Shown: positions 8,702 through 19,500 of the stretch, piece by piece | Layout: each line of letters opens with the position of its first letter | Numbering within the stretch: the stretch's first letter is position 1 | NCBI RefSeq assembly: GCF_002858715.1 | Contig: NZ_PJZH01000005.1 | Coordinates: 168,295-232,294, forward strand | From: Chimaeribacter coloradensis | GTDB taxonomy: Bacteria > Pseudomonadota > Gammaproteobacteria > Enterobacterales > Enterobacteriaceae | DNA length: 64,000 nt | Direction: 5' to 3' | Notes under the pieces: model-generated | Seen by the model: only the letters and a program-made list of their open reading frames with translations | Told to the model about the DNA's origin: nothing | The model's database searches: none | Position numbers and translations under genes: made by a program

Positions 8702-10381
8702 TTATGAGTGAAGCCAGTAATAGGTGTAGGGGGGTAACGTAAAGGCTTGGCCTCCGGTTATTTCCTGCCCGGTCATGGCGTCGAGGTAATTATTTTCCGG
8801 TAAGTCGACCGTAATAGGCTGGTCGCTGACATTAAACAGGCAGAGCAGGGCGTGGTTATTTTTATCGGTGCGGCGGAACGCGAGAACGGCGCTGCCCAGC
8901 GGGATGACCTGCATGGCGGAATCGGGGTGGAAGGCCGGCAGGGTTTTACGCAGCGCAATCAGGTGGCGCAGGGAAACGAATATATCGGTGCGTAATGAAT
9001 TACCGCCGGAAATTTGCGGCTCAATCTCACTCAGGGCATATTTCTGGCGGTTAATGGCACGGTTATGGCCGGTACGCGCCACGCCTTCATGATCATTCCG
9101 GGAGCCGAGCAGGCTCTGGATATAGATCGCCGGGACGCCGGGGAACGCCAGCAAGATAGCGTGGGCCAGCATAAAGCGGCGCACGCGCAGGGCATCATCG
9201 TCATCCTGTTTATTCAGCGCATCCAGGTAGGTGACGTTGATTTCATACGGGCTGGCGCTGCCGTCCGGGTTGTTTTTATAAGAGACGCGCGCGCCCTGGT
9301 TCTCCATCGCCTGCGCCAGCGCCAGGATCTCCTCTTCCGGCAGCAGGCCGCGCAGCGGGTTCAGGCCGATGCCGTCATGGGAGGAGAGGAAGTTGAAGAA
9401 GGTGCAGCCCGCAGCCGGGGTCTCCAGTGAGGCCGCCCAGCGGCTCAAGGTATCTGCGTTACCGCGGTGGATGGCATGCAGCACCAGCGGCGGCAGCGGG
9501 AACTGGTAAACCATCTGGGCTTCATCACCCTGGCCGAAGTAGCTGATGTTGTCCCGGTGCGGGACGTTGGTTTCGGTGATCAGCACCGTGCCGGGGGCGA
9601 CAAAGTCGGCGATGGCGCGGAACAGTTTGACCAGCAGGTGGGTTTTCTCCAGATGGATGCAGGAAGTGCCCGGCTCCTTCCACATATAGCCCACTGCATC
9701 CAGCCGGATGTAGTCGCCACCGCGTGCCAGGTAGGTAAGCAGCACATCCACCATGCGTACCAGCACCGCCGGGTTGGCAAAGTTGAGGTCGATCTGGTCG
9801 GCGCTGAAGGTCGTCCAGATATAGCGCGTTTCACCGTTGGCCAGCATAAACGGCGTCAGCAGCGGTGAGGTGCGTGGGCGCGTCACCTGGTGCAGGTCGG
9901 TGTCCGGGTCCATCTCAATAAAGTGCCCCTCATACTCCGGCTGCTGCGCCAGATAGCCCTGGAACCAGGCACTCTGGGCGGAAATATGGTTGCAGACATA
10001 ATCGAACATCAGGCGGGTCGAGCGGTTCAGCGCCGCCACTTGCGGCCAGTCACCGGCCACCGGGTTCACCTGGTGGTAATCAATCACCGAAAAGCCGTCA
10101 TCAGAGGAATAAGGGTAAAACGGCAGCAGATGCACCAGCGAAAAGATATTTTTCAGCCAGCGGTTATAAAAGCCGGTAAATGTCTCCAGCGTTGCAACAT
10201 CAGGTTCACTGAATTGATCGGCATAGGTAATTAATACCACGTCCTCTTCATCCCAGCGCAATTTACGTGAACCTGTTATGGCCTGTTTTGCCGTCAGGAT
10301 AAGGTCGGTTAATTCAGCCTGGTGTTGCGGGTTAAGGGTATTTCCGTAAATCGAAGTCAGAAGTTTTTTAATGGTTTCCAT
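8702..10381 (-). CDS. ycjM: GH13_18 glycoside phosphorylase (glucosylglycerate phosphorylase-like YcjM)
   Basis: Sucrose-phosphorylase-family enzyme of 559 residues, the same length as E. coli YcjM, which phosphorolyses 2-O-alpha-glucosylglycerate to alpha-glucose 1-phosphate and glycerate. Seen: HLLPFYPYSSDDGFSVIDY near 84-102, the nucleophile motif YIRLDAVGY with Asp about 228, the acid/base motif VLITETNVPH with Glu about 270, and the transition-state stabiliser SSHDG with Asp about 336. First gene of the operon, with AAAGGTGA before its ATG and the operator 15 bases upstream of the start codon. Sucrose specificity is not excluded by sequence reading alone. Confidence 0.92.
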   Translation of the reverse strand: METIKKLLTSIYGNTLNPQHQAELTDLILTAKQAITGSRKLRWDEEDVVLITYADQFSEPDVATLETFTGFYNRWLKNIFSLVHLLPFYPYSSDDGFSVIDYHQVNPVAGDWPQVAALNRSTRLMFDYVCNHISAQSAWFQGYLAQQPEYEGHFIEMDPDTDLHQVTRPRTSPLLTPFMLANGETRYIWTTFSADQIDLNFANPAVLVRMVDVLLTYLARGGDYIRLDAVGYMWKEPGTSCIHLEKTHLLVKLFRAIADFVAPGTVLITETNVPHRDNISYFGQGDEAQMVYQFPLPPLVLHAIHRGNADTLSRWAASLETPAAGCTFFNFLSSHDGIGLNPLRGLLPEEEILALAQAMENQGARVSYKNNPDGSASPYEINVTYLDALNKQDDDDALRVRRFMLAHAILLAFPGVPAIYIQSLLGSRNDHEGVARTGHNRAINRQKYALSEIEPQISGGNSLRTDIFVSLRHLIALRKTLPAFHPDSAMQVIPLGSAVLAFRRTDKNNHALLCLFNVSDQPITVDLPENNYLDAMTGQEITGGQAFTLPPYTYYWLHS

Positions 10382-10395
10382 GTTTCACCTTTGTC

Positions 10396-10413
10396 CGTGG
10401 GAGCGCTCCCACG
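10396..10413. promoter_or_regulatory. perfect 18-bp LacI/GalR-type operator palindrome
   Basis: The sequence CGTGGGAGCGCTCCCACG is its own reverse complement across all 18 bases and has the central CG of LacI-family operators. It lies between the putative -10 box and the ycjM ribosome-binding site, over the expected start of transcription, so a bound repressor would block initiation. From memory it matches the palindrome recognised by YcjW, the LacI-family regulator of the E. coli ycj cluster. No LacI-family gene is in the window, so the regulator must be encoded elsewhere. Confidence 0.8.
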
Positions 10414-10417
10414 AAAA

Positions 10418-10446
10418 AGGCTACGCCGCGCTATAAACCAAGTCAA
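10418..10446 (-). promoter_or_regulatory. sigma-70-type promoter for ycjM operon
   Basis: On the minus strand TTGACT (10446-10441) and TAGCCT (10423-10418) are separated by exactly 17 bases. The -35 box matches consensus at five of six positions, the -10 at three of six. The start would fall near 10411, inside the operator. A weak CRP-like half site, TGTGA-N6-TCAAC, lies at 10505-10520, about 100 bp upstream, and could mediate catabolite control; that part is speculative. Confidence 0.55.
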
Positions 10447-10585
10447 CGTCATGGCCGGGCGGCATGGATAAGGAAAAGCATTCCAGAACGTTATTTTCGC
10501 TATTTGTGAGGTCAGTCAACTTTGGCTTTCTGAATAAGCGGGGAAATACTTTATTTAATTAAATAGTCGCGTTTATTTATATTCA

Positions 10586-10843
10586 TTAAGATGATGTATT
10601 AAAGGGAAGACAAGCCCGGTAACGCACCGGCGCACAGCGGCGGTGCGCCGGGCAGTTGCCGCATGACCCGGCGGCGCAAGAGGGCGTGTCAGCAGGCACC
10701 GGCGCGATCCGGTTCATCCTCTCCAGCTGGGTCAGCAGCGCCGCCAGCATCGCCGGTGATAACCGGCAACGCTGCTGTAACTGGCCGGCATCCAGCGGCC
10801 CCTGCTGAGCCAGAAGCTGGTAGACCTCCAGCAGCGGATTCAT
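10586..10843 (-). CDS. feoC: FeoC, Fe-S winged-helix protein of the ferrous iron system
   Basis: Small 85-residue protein starting MNPLLEVYQLLAQQG, with a LysR-like winged helix and a C-terminal cysteine cluster, SCAAGSCGNCPAHRRC, whose four Cys can hold a [4Fe-4S] cluster. FeoC binds FeoB and in related bacteria protects it from proteolysis under low oxygen. The start is the ATG at 10843, which overlaps the feoB stop as ATGA; a longer open frame to 10939 lies inside feoB and is rejected. It is the last gene of feoABC. Confidence 0.92.
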   Translation of the reverse strand: MNPLLEVYQLLAQQGPLDAGQLQQRCRLSPAMLAALLTQLERMNRIAPVPADTPSCAAGSCGNCPAHRRCAPVRYRACLPFNTSS

Positions 10844-13119
10844 GCCGCCCCCTTCACTGCCGGCTGCCCGGCGGGTGCCCCGGCCCGGCGCAGGCCGATG
10901 AAAATCACCGTATTGACCAGCAACACCAGGGCGATGCACAGCCCGCTGAACGCCGGGTGCGCGCGGAAACTGGCCGTCTGGTAGAAGAGTGTCGCCAGCG
11001 AATAAGCGACATTCAGCCCCCAGGCAATGGAAAAGAGCATCCAGTTCCGGCCCGCCTCCCGGGCAATCGCCCCCATTGCAGAGAGGCAGGGCACGTAGAG
11101 CAGCACAAAAATCAGGTAGCTATACGCGGCGGCCACACTGCCGAATTTGCTGCCCATCGTGCTCATGGCACCGGAGGCCATGTCGCCGTCCCCTTTGCTC
11201 GCCTCAATCGGGTTGAACAGCACGCTCAGACTGAAAGTCTCTTTCACGCCCTGCCAGGTCTCCACGACGGCCTGTTTCAGCTCACCGTTCAGGGAGAAGG
11301 CCGCCGGGTCAAAGGGAGCGTCGGCAATCGCCTCGGCGGTGTAGAGCGTGTTAAGGGTGCCGACCACCACCTCTTTCGCCATCGCACCGGTGACCAGCCC
11401 CACCGTGGCCTGCCAGTTATCCGGCTGTACGCCAATCGGGATGAGCAGCGGCGTGATCACCTTGCTCACTGAGGCGAGGGCGGAGTCGGTCAGGCTATCC
11501 GCGGGTTTGCCGCTCAGGGAGAAGCTGTTCAGCGCGCCGATAAACAGGCTCACCAGCACAATCACTTTCCCGGCACGTAACACAAAGCCTTTCAGCCGTT
11601 GCCAGGTTTGCAGCAGCAGGCTTTTCAGGTGCGGCACATGGTAGACCGGCAGTTCCATCACAAAGGGGGAAGCGTCTCCGCGCATCAGCGTGTGTTTGAG
11701 CAGCAACCCGGTGAGGATCGCCACCCCAATGCCGAGCAGGTAGAGGGAGAAGACCAGCAGCGCGCCGCCCTGGGTGAAGAAAGTGGCGGAAAACACCGCG
11801 AAAATTGCCAGCCGCGCCCCGCAGGACATAAACGGGGCCATCATCACGGTAATCAGCCGTTCACGCGGCGCATCCAGGGTACGGGCACCCATGATCGCCG
11901 GCACGTTGCAGCCGAAGCCGACAATCAGCGGCACAAAGGATTTGCCCGGCAGCCCGATCGCCTGCATCAGCCGGTCCATCACAAACGCGGCGCGCGCCAT
12001 GTAGCCGGAGTCCTCCAGAAAGGAGAGGAACAGGTACATCATGCCGATCTGCGGCACCAGCGGCAGCACAGTATTGATGCCGCCGCCGATGCCCTGCGCC
12101 AGAAACAGCGTCAGCCAGGCCGGGAAGTGCAGCACCGCACCGAGCCACTGTACGCCGTGGATGAAAACCGCCGCTGAGCCGAGGTCAAAAATCGGTTGCA
12201 GCGCGCCGCCGAGGTTAATCGCCAGCAGGAACATCAGGTACATCACCAGCAGGAAAACCGGCACGCCGAGCAGCCGGTTAAGGATCAGCCGGTCAAGCCG
12301 CTGCGTCAGCCGGTCGGGCGCGGCCTGATGGGCATTACTCACCGCATCGCAGATCGCCATGATGCACTGGTAACGCGCCCCGGCCACCAGCAGGGCGGCG
12401 TCATCCGGCAGGGCGCGGCGCAGCGCGTCCCGCACCTGCGGCAGCCGCGCCGCGGCATCAGGAGCCACCGCATGGCTGTAGATGTCCCCTTCCAGCATAT
12501 GCAGCGCCAGCCAGTGCGCCTGATGGGCGGGCAGGTTTTCCGGCATCACGGCGGCCAACGCGGCGGCCGCGTCGAGCAGCGGCGCAGGGTAACCGACCTT
12601 GACCGGCACCGGCGCGCGCAGCGGGCGGTCAATCTGCTGTTTGAGCGCGTCAATGCCCTGGGCGCGGGTCGAGACCAGCGGCACCACCGGGCAGCCGAGC
12701 CGGGCGGCCAGCGCCGCGACATCAATGGTGATCTGCTGGTTTTCAGCAATATCCAGCATATTGAGCGCGACGATGCAGGGAACCCCCAGCGCCAGCAGTT
12801 GCAGGGTCAGGTAGAGGTTGCGTTCAAGGTTGGCGGCATCCACCACGTTGATCAGCAGATCGGCCTCGCCGCTGAGGATGTAGCGGCAGGCGATCTGCTC
12901 ATCCAGCGAGGTCTGCGCGGAGATGGTGGTCAGGGAGTAGGTGCCCGGCAGGTCAACCAGCGTCACCTGTTGGTGAGGGGTGGAAAAGTGCCCCTCTTTG
13001 CGCTCTACCGTCACCCCCGCCCAGTTGCCGACCCGCTGGCGCGCGCCGGTCAGCTGGTTGAACAGGGTGGTTTTACCGGCATTCGGGTTGCCGATCAGGC
13101 CTATGGTCAGTGTGTTCAT
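10840..13119 (-). CDS. feoB: ferrous iron permease FeoB
   Basis: Inner-membrane Fe(II) transporter, 759 residues. The N-terminal G domain carries GNPNAGKTT at 10-18 (G1), DLPGTYSL (G3) and ALNMLD (G4). A helical GDI-like spacer follows, then a membrane part from about residue 280 with the paired gate motifs around LPLIVGFGCNVPAIMGAR and, near the C-terminus, LYVPCLSAMGAIARE, where the Cys residues are thought to contact iron. It lies 39 bases after feoA and overlaps feoC by four. Confidence 0.97.
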   Translation of the reverse strand: MNTLTIGLIGNPNAGKTTLFNQLTGARQRVGNWAGVTVERKEGHFSTPHQQVTLVDLPGTYSLTTISAQTSLDEQIACRYILSGEADLLINVVDAANLERNLYLTLQLLALGVPCIVALNMLDIAENQQITIDVAALAARLGCPVVPLVSTRAQGIDALKQQIDRPLRAPVPVKVGYPAPLLDAAAALAAVMPENLPAHQAHWLALHMLEGDIYSHAVAPDAAARLPQVRDALRRALPDDAALLVAGARYQCIMAICDAVSNAHQAAPDRLTQRLDRLILNRLLGVPVFLLVMYLMFLLAINLGGALQPIFDLGSAAVFIHGVQWLGAVLHFPAWLTLFLAQGIGGGINTVLPLVPQIGMMYLFLSFLEDSGYMARAAFVMDRLMQAIGLPGKSFVPLIVGFGCNVPAIMGARTLDAPRERLITVMMAPFMSCGARLAIFAVFSATFFTQGGALLVFSLYLLGIGVAILTGLLLKHTLMRGDASPFVMELPVYHVPHLKSLLLQTWQRLKGFVLRAGKVIVLVSLFIGALNSFSLSGKPADSLTDSALASVSKVITPLLIPIGVQPDNWQATVGLVTGAMAKEVVVGTLNTLYTAEAIADAPFDPAAFSLNGELKQAVVETWQGVKETFSLSVLFNPIEASKGDGDMASGAMSTMGSKFGSVAAAYSYLIFVLLYVPCLSAMGAIAREAGRNWMLFSIAWGLNVAYSLATLFYQTASFRAHPAFSGLCIALVLLVNTVIFIGLRRAGAPAGQPAVKGAA

Positions 13120-13158
13120 GATGCGTATCGCCGTGGGGAAAAGGGCCGTCCGTCAGGG

Positions 13159-13383
13159 TCAGGCGCGGGTTTCCAGAACCAGCGCCGCCAGATCTTTGCG
13201 CCGCAGCACCAGGCTGACGCGGCGGGTTTCGATCTGGATCGGGTCGCCCAGCGGCGCAACCCGCACTACGCGGAACAGCGAGCCGGGCAGCATCCCAAGG
13301 GACAGCAGTTTCTGCCGGTAAGCAGGGCTGATGTGGGCCGCGAACCCGGCGATTTTATAGTGATGAAGAGGATGAAGGGGCAT
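13159..13383 (-). CDS. feoA: FeoA, SH3-like accessory protein of ferrous iron uptake
   Basis: 74 residues, starting [20 protein letters not shown] and containing the strongly conserved [14 protein letters not shown] and [21 protein letters not shown] segments of enterobacterial FeoA. It is a cytoplasmic SH3-fold protein needed for FeoB function. The ATG at 13383 is preferred to an in-frame GTG at 13392, because AAGGTGA sits six bases before the ATG and the GTG lies within that Shine-Dalgarno. First gene of feoABC, behind Fur- and FNR-like sites. Confidence 0.95.
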   Translation of the reverse strand: MPLHPLHHYKIAGFAAHISPAYRQKLLSLGMLPGSLFRVVRVAPLGDPIQIETRRVSLVLRRKDLAALVLETRA

Positions 13384-13485
13384 AGGGGTCACCTTCTCTG
13401 ACAGGGGCCGAAAACATAAGGCACGCCAATCTCAGGGGCGCGCTGGGTTGCCTCTTTTATCGCCAACGCGGTGAGGCGCAGTGAG

Positions 13486-13504
13486 AGTAGTGAGAATCGT
13501 TATC
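13486..13504 (-). promoter_or_regulatory. Fur box-like site upstream of feoA
   Basis: On the minus strand GATAACGATTCTCACTACT matches the 19-base Fur consensus GATAATGATAATCATTATC at about 13 positions, including both GAT/TCA half-site cores. It lies about 100 bp upstream of feoA, where iron-loaded Fur would repress. The position fits the known iron control of feo; binding itself is inference. Confidence 0.6.
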
Positions 13505-13541
13505 GTGTTCAATCCGGTGACCGGCCCGATCTTGCCCTTAC

Positions 13542-13555
13542 CTAATCCAGATCAA
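13542..13555 (-). promoter_or_regulatory. FNR-like site upstream of feoA
   Basis: On the minus strand TTGATCTGGATTAG resembles the FNR consensus TTGAT-N4-ATCAA: one perfect half and three of five in the other. It lies 38 bp upstream of the Fur-like box. FNR activates feo without oxygen in E. coli, when ferrous iron is available. Confidence 0.45.
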
Positions 13556-13746
13556 TGTTCCGGCAAATTTAGTCAAAAAATAGCCAGTCTGCGGCGTGTA
13601 TCACCTGTGCCGGCCGGCACCCTTTTCCGGATGAGCCATGAAAAATCAGCGGGATAGGTTAATTTCCGATTAACGGAACGTAGTGGGAAGGTGAAAGGCA
13701 GGTAAAAAGAGAAGGCGGGTAAACAGTGCAGGAAGCAGGCAGGAAA

Positions 13747-13777
13747 GGTTCCGCCACCCCGGCAGGGTGGCGGAACC
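13747..13777 (-). terminator. tex transcription terminator
   Basis: A perfect 13-bp stem (13747-13759 with 13765-13777) around a five-base loop, just after the tex stop, followed on the minus strand by TTTCCTG. The stem is very stable but the T tract is short. Confidence 0.7.
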
Positions 13778-13781
13778 GGCC

Positions 13782-16121
13782 TCAGCGTTTTTTACCGAAC
13801 GCGGCGGCCAGGGCATCACCCATGATGCTGTTACCGGCAGGCTGGGCGGCGCGGGGTTTGCCGCCGCGTGTATCCGGGCGGCCTGCGCTGCGCGGCTGCG
13901 CTTTCCCGGCCGGGGCATTGCCGCTGCGGCGGGCGGCGGTTTCCCCCGGCTGCTCGTCCAGACGCATGGTCAGGGCGATGCGTTTGCGCGGCAGATCCAC
14001 CTCCAGCACTTTCACTTTGACGATGTCACCGGCTTTCACCACCGTGTGCGGATCTTCCACGAACTTGTCCGCCAGCGAGGAGATGTGCACCAGCCCATCC
14101 TGATGGACGCCGATATCCACAAACGCGCCGAAGTTGGTCACGTTGGTCACGGAGCCTTCCAGCACCATGCCCGGCGTCAGGTCGTTCATGGTCTCGACGC
14201 CTTCGGCGAAGGTGGCGGTTTTGAACTCCGGGCGCGGGTCACGGCCCGGTTTCTCCAGCTCTTTCAGGATGTCAGTCACGGTCGGCACACCGAAACGGTC
14301 GTCGGTGAAGTCGGTGGCCCTGAGGTTACGCAGGGCGGAAGGATTGCCCATCAGATCCTGCAACGCCTGCTCGGTGGCGGCCAGGATGCGTTCCACCACC
14401 GGGTAGGTTTCCGGGTGCACCGTGGAGGCATCCAGCGGGTTGTCGCCGTGGTTGATGCGCAGGAAGCCGGCGCACTGCTCGAAGGCTTTCGGCCCGAGGC
14501 GGCTCACTTTCAGCAGTTGCGCGCGGTTATTGAAGCGGCCGTGCTCATCACGCCAGCTGACGATATTCTGCGCCATCATGCGTGTCAGCCCCGCCACGCG
14601 GGTCAGCAGCGCCACCGAGGCGGTGTTCAGATCCACGCCGACGCCGTTGACACAGTCCTCAACCACCGCATCCAGCTTTTTCGCCAGCTGGCTCTGGCTG
14701 ACGTCATGCTGGTACTGACCGACGCCGATCGATTTCGGGTCGATTTTTACCAGCTCCGCCAGCGGGTCCTGCAAACGGCGGGCAATGGAGACCGCGCCAC
14801 GCAGGGAGACGTCGAGATCCGGGAACTCCTGTGCCGCCAGTTCCGAGGCGGAGTAAACGGAGGCCCCGGCCTCGCTGACGATCACTTTCTGTGCCGTCAC
14901 GGCCGGGTTCTGTTTTTGCAGCTCCAGGAAGAAGCGCTCGGTTTCACGCGAGGCGGTACCGTTGCCGATCGCCACCAGCTCTACCTGATGCTTAATGCAG
15001 AGCGCGGCCACCGCAGCGGCGGCTTTGGCGGCCTGGCCGGTGTGCGGGTAGACGGTGTCGGTGGCGACCAGTTTGCCGGTGGCATCCACCACTGCCACTT
15101 TCACACCGGTACGCAGGCCCGGATCGAGGCCCATGGTGGCGCGCGGCCCGGCCGGGGCCGCCATCAGCAGGTCATGCAGGTTGCGGGCAAAGACGTTGAT
15201 CGCCTCCTCTTCCGCGCGTTCACGCACGCTGCCCATCAGCTCGGTTTCGAGGTGCAGCAGCACCTTGATGCGCCATGTCCAGTTGATCACCGCCCGCCGC
15301 CAGCTGTCAGCCGGGGCGTTGTTCAGCCGCAGGCCGACGTGGTCCATGATGATCTGCTCGGCATAACTTTCGCGCGGCGGCTCATCGAATTGCGGATCGG
15401 CATTCAGGGAGAGTTGCAGCACCCCTTCATTACGGCCGCGGAACATCGCCAGCGCGCGGTGGGAGGGCACCTGGGCAATCGGTTCGTGGTGATCGAAATA
15501 GTCGCGGAATTTCGCGCCCTCGTCCGCTTTGCCTTCCGCCACGCGGGAGACCAGATGGGCATTTTTCCACAGGTACTGGCGCACTTTGGCCAGCAGGGCC
15601 GCATCTTCCGCGAAGCGCTCCATCAGGATGTAGCGCGCGCCGTCCAGCGCCGCTTTGGTATCCGCCACGCCTTTATCGGCGTCGACATAGGCCGCGGCCG
15701 CGATCTCCGGCACCTGCTGCGGGTCATTCCACAGGCTCTCTGCCAGCGGCAACAGCCCCGCTTCCAGGGCGATCTGCCCGCGGGTGCGGCGCTTGGGTTT
15801 ATAAGGCAGGTAGAGATCTTCCAGCTCGGTTTTGCTCTGGGTGCCGTTGATAGCGGCGGCCAGGGCGTCGGTGAGTTTGCCCTGCTCCTCAATCGACTTC
15901 AAAATGCTCTGGCGACGATCTTCCAGTTCGCGCAGATAGCCAAGGCGGCTCTCCAGCTGGCGCAGTTGGGTGTCATCCAGCCCGCCGGTCACTTCCTTGC
16001 GGTAACGTGCGATAAACGGCACGGTGTTTCCTTCGTCCAGCAGGCGGATAGCGGAGTCAACTTGCTCCGGTCTGGCCTGCAATTCACTTGCAATACTGCG
16101 GCTCAGGGGATCATTCATCAT
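13782..16121 (-). CDS. tex: Tex-family RNA-binding transcription accessory protein
   Basis: 779 residues, close to E. coli Tex/YhgF. The order is an N-terminal Tex domain ([16 protein letters not shown]), a YqgF/RNase H-like core ([21 protein letters not shown]), tandem helix-hairpin-helix motifs ([19 protein letters not shown]) and a C-terminal S1 domain ([21 protein letters not shown]) with a Gly/Arg-rich tail. It binds nucleic acid and influences transcription and stress survival. The open frame begins at 16151, but the ATG-ATG pair at 16121/16118 gives the conserved MMNDPLSR start. Confidence 0.95.
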   Translation of the reverse strand: MMNDPLSRSIASELQARPEQVDSAIRLLDEGNTVPFIARYRKEVTGGLDDTQLRQLESRLGYLRELEDRRQSILKSIEEQGKLTDALAAAINGTQSKTELEDLYLPYKPKRRTRGQIALEAGLLPLAESLWNDPQQVPEIAAAAYVDADKGVADTKAALDGARYILMERFAEDAALLAKVRQYLWKNAHLVSRVAEGKADEGAKFRDYFDHHEPIAQVPSHRALAMFRGRNEGVLQLSLNADPQFDEPPRESYAEQIIMDHVGLRLNNAPADSWRRAVINWTWRIKVLLHLETELMGSVRERAEEEAINVFARNLHDLLMAAPAGPRATMGLDPGLRTGVKVAVVDATGKLVATDTVYPHTGQAAKAAAAVAALCIKHQVELVAIGNGTASRETERFFLELQKQNPAVTAQKVIVSEAGASVYSASELAAQEFPDLDVSLRGAVSIARRLQDPLAELVKIDPKSIGVGQYQHDVSQSQLAKKLDAVVEDCVNGVGVDLNTASVALLTRVAGLTRMMAQNIVSWRDEHGRFNNRAQLLKVSRLGPKAFEQCAGFLRINHGDNPLDASTVHPETYPVVERILAATEQALQDLMGNPSALRNLRATDFTDDRFGVPTVTDILKELEKPGRDPRPEFKTATFAEGVETMNDLTPGMVLEGSVTNVTNFGAFVDIGVHQDGLVHISSLADKFVEDPHTVVKAGDIVKVKVLEVDLPRKRIALTMRLDEQPGETAARRSGNAPAGKAQPRSAGRPDTRGGKPRAAQPAGNSIMGDALAAAFGKKR

Positions 16122-16250
16122 GGTCTTTGTCGTTGGCTTGGGGGTTATCAAATCAGGGGACTGTTATACGGAGTGCGCCGCCAAAATGCCAGTCACGGGC
16201 GGCATTTGGCGGCAGGGTGGGGCGGTTTCGGAACATTTACCCGGCTGGGG

Positions 16251-16799
16251 TCATGCGGGCGGCGGCTCCGGGGCGTCCTGTTCGTCACCGCCGGAGAGGT
16301 CCGGGTCGACGGGCAGGTCGGTCTCGTCCGGCAGGTACTCAATCTGGTTGACGCTCCAGACTTTGATGCCGAGCGGCGTCGGTACGTTGACCTCATCATC
16401 CACCTCTTTTTTGATCAGCGCGCGGGCCATCGGCGAATCGATAGAGATGTACTGTTTGCGGCCGTAAATCTCATCCGGGCCGACAATGCGGAAGCGTTTA
16501 ACCTCGCCCGCCTCGTTTTCCACCTCAACCCAGGCACCGAAAAAGACTTTGCCGTCCTGCTGCGGGGAGTAGTCAATGACCCGCACCACCTCCAGCCGTT
16601 TCCGCAGGAAGCGCACCCGGCGGTCAATTTCCCGCAGTAACTGCTTATTATATTTGTAGTCGGCGTTTTCGCTGCGGTCACCCAGGCTGGCGGCCCAGGC
16701 CACTTTTTCCGTGATTTCCGGGCGGCGCTCGCGCCACAGGAAATCGAGCTCTTTCTTCAGCCTGTTGTACCCTTCGCGGGTAATCAGATCACTTTTCAT
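16251..16799 (-). CDS. greB: transcription elongation factor GreB
   Basis: Transcript-cleavage factor that enters the RNA polymerase secondary channel and rescues backtracked complexes. The N-terminal coiled coil contains ASLGDRSENADYKYNK, whose acidic D and E at the tip coordinate the catalytic Mg; the C-terminal FKBP-like domain contains FFGAWVEVENE and GRKQYISIDSPMARALIKK. At 182 residues it exceeds E. coli GreB (about 158): after NQIEYLP there are roughly 25 extra acidic and Pro-rich residues ending PEPPPA. Divergent from ompR across 463 bases. Confidence 0.96.
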   Translation of the reverse strand: MKSDLITREGYNRLKKELDFLWRERRPEITEKVAWAASLGDRSENADYKYNKQLLREIDRRVRFLRKRLEVVRVIDYSPQQDGKVFFGAWVEVENEAGEVKRFRIVGPDEIYGRKQYISIDSPMARALIKKEVDDEVNVPTPLGIKVWSVNQIEYLPDETDLPVDPDLSGGDEQDAPEPPPA

Positions 16800-17262
16800 C
16801 CGGCACTCTTCGCGCTGTCTCTCACATCGGTTCTTTATAGCCTCTGGCGGCGGGAATTAACACCGCTTCTTGCCGCCGGCCCGGCATGTTACAAAGTCGG
16901 TGAAATCTGCCGCCATTACAGGGTATAAACAGCGGAGCGCAGGGAGTGTGCGGAAAAGAGGGCAGCAGACGCAGGGAAAATCACGGCGCAGCAGCGAAGC
17001 GGCAAAAGTATTGATAATTGGGGAAAACCATAATCTTTGTAACAATTTCGTCTAGAATGTATACCATATATCGCTGTCTGTCGCGGCGTAGTTTTTTAAC
17101 AATAGCCCCTGTTTATGACGCCGCATGGCGCACCGGGAAAACGGTTCGCCGTCTGTGAAAAGATAAGTGAGTATGGCCGCCGTAAGCCGCCGTCCACGCG
17201 ATACGTTGTCCGGGTTAATTATGCCCGCGAGGGTTCAGGCTTAAGCCTTTGGGAGTAAAGAG
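16800..17262. other. greB-ompR divergent intergenic region
   Basis: 463 bases holding divergent control regions. A candidate ompR promoter is TTGTAA (17037-17042), 17 bases, TATACC (17060-17065), leaving a leader of nearly 200 bases before ompR. The ompR ribosome-binding site GGGAG lies seven bases before its ATG. No gene is supported. Toward greB the sequence is GC-rich with no clear promoter. Confidence 0.5.
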
Positions 17263-19382
<2,120 letters not shown>

Positions 19383-19500
19383 TACGTAGGGAAATGCAGG
19401 GGCCACCTCACCCTGTCGGTGCTTCTGTGTTTCCCTGTTTTCTGCCGCTTTTCCTGCCGCTTCTCTTCAGCCTCTTCACCTTGCCCCGGCTTTGGGCTTC

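Larger units (their letters stand above)
13393..13781. other. feoA-tex intergenic region
   Basis: 389 bases without a credible gene. The feoA side holds the Fur- and FNR-like sites; the tex side holds the tex terminator (13747-13777). Short open frames here lack ribosome-binding sites and recognisable products. Confidence 0.7.

Noticed and set aside
10552..10565. 14-bp AT palindrome TATTTAATTAAATA between feoC and ycjM
   Set aside because: Self-complementary AT runs of this size are expected by chance in AT-rich spacers; no protein family site matches clearly and no terminator structure forms.
10844..10939. Upstream extension of feoC
   Set aside because: It lies inside feoB; the ATG at 10843 gives the conserved FeoC N-terminus and an ATGA overlap.
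13767..16640. 957-codon plus-strand open frame opposite tex and greB
   Set aside because: It lies antisense to two well-conserved genes, has no ribosome-binding site and shows the low-complexity His/Arg/Gly-rich look of a GC-rich antisense frame.
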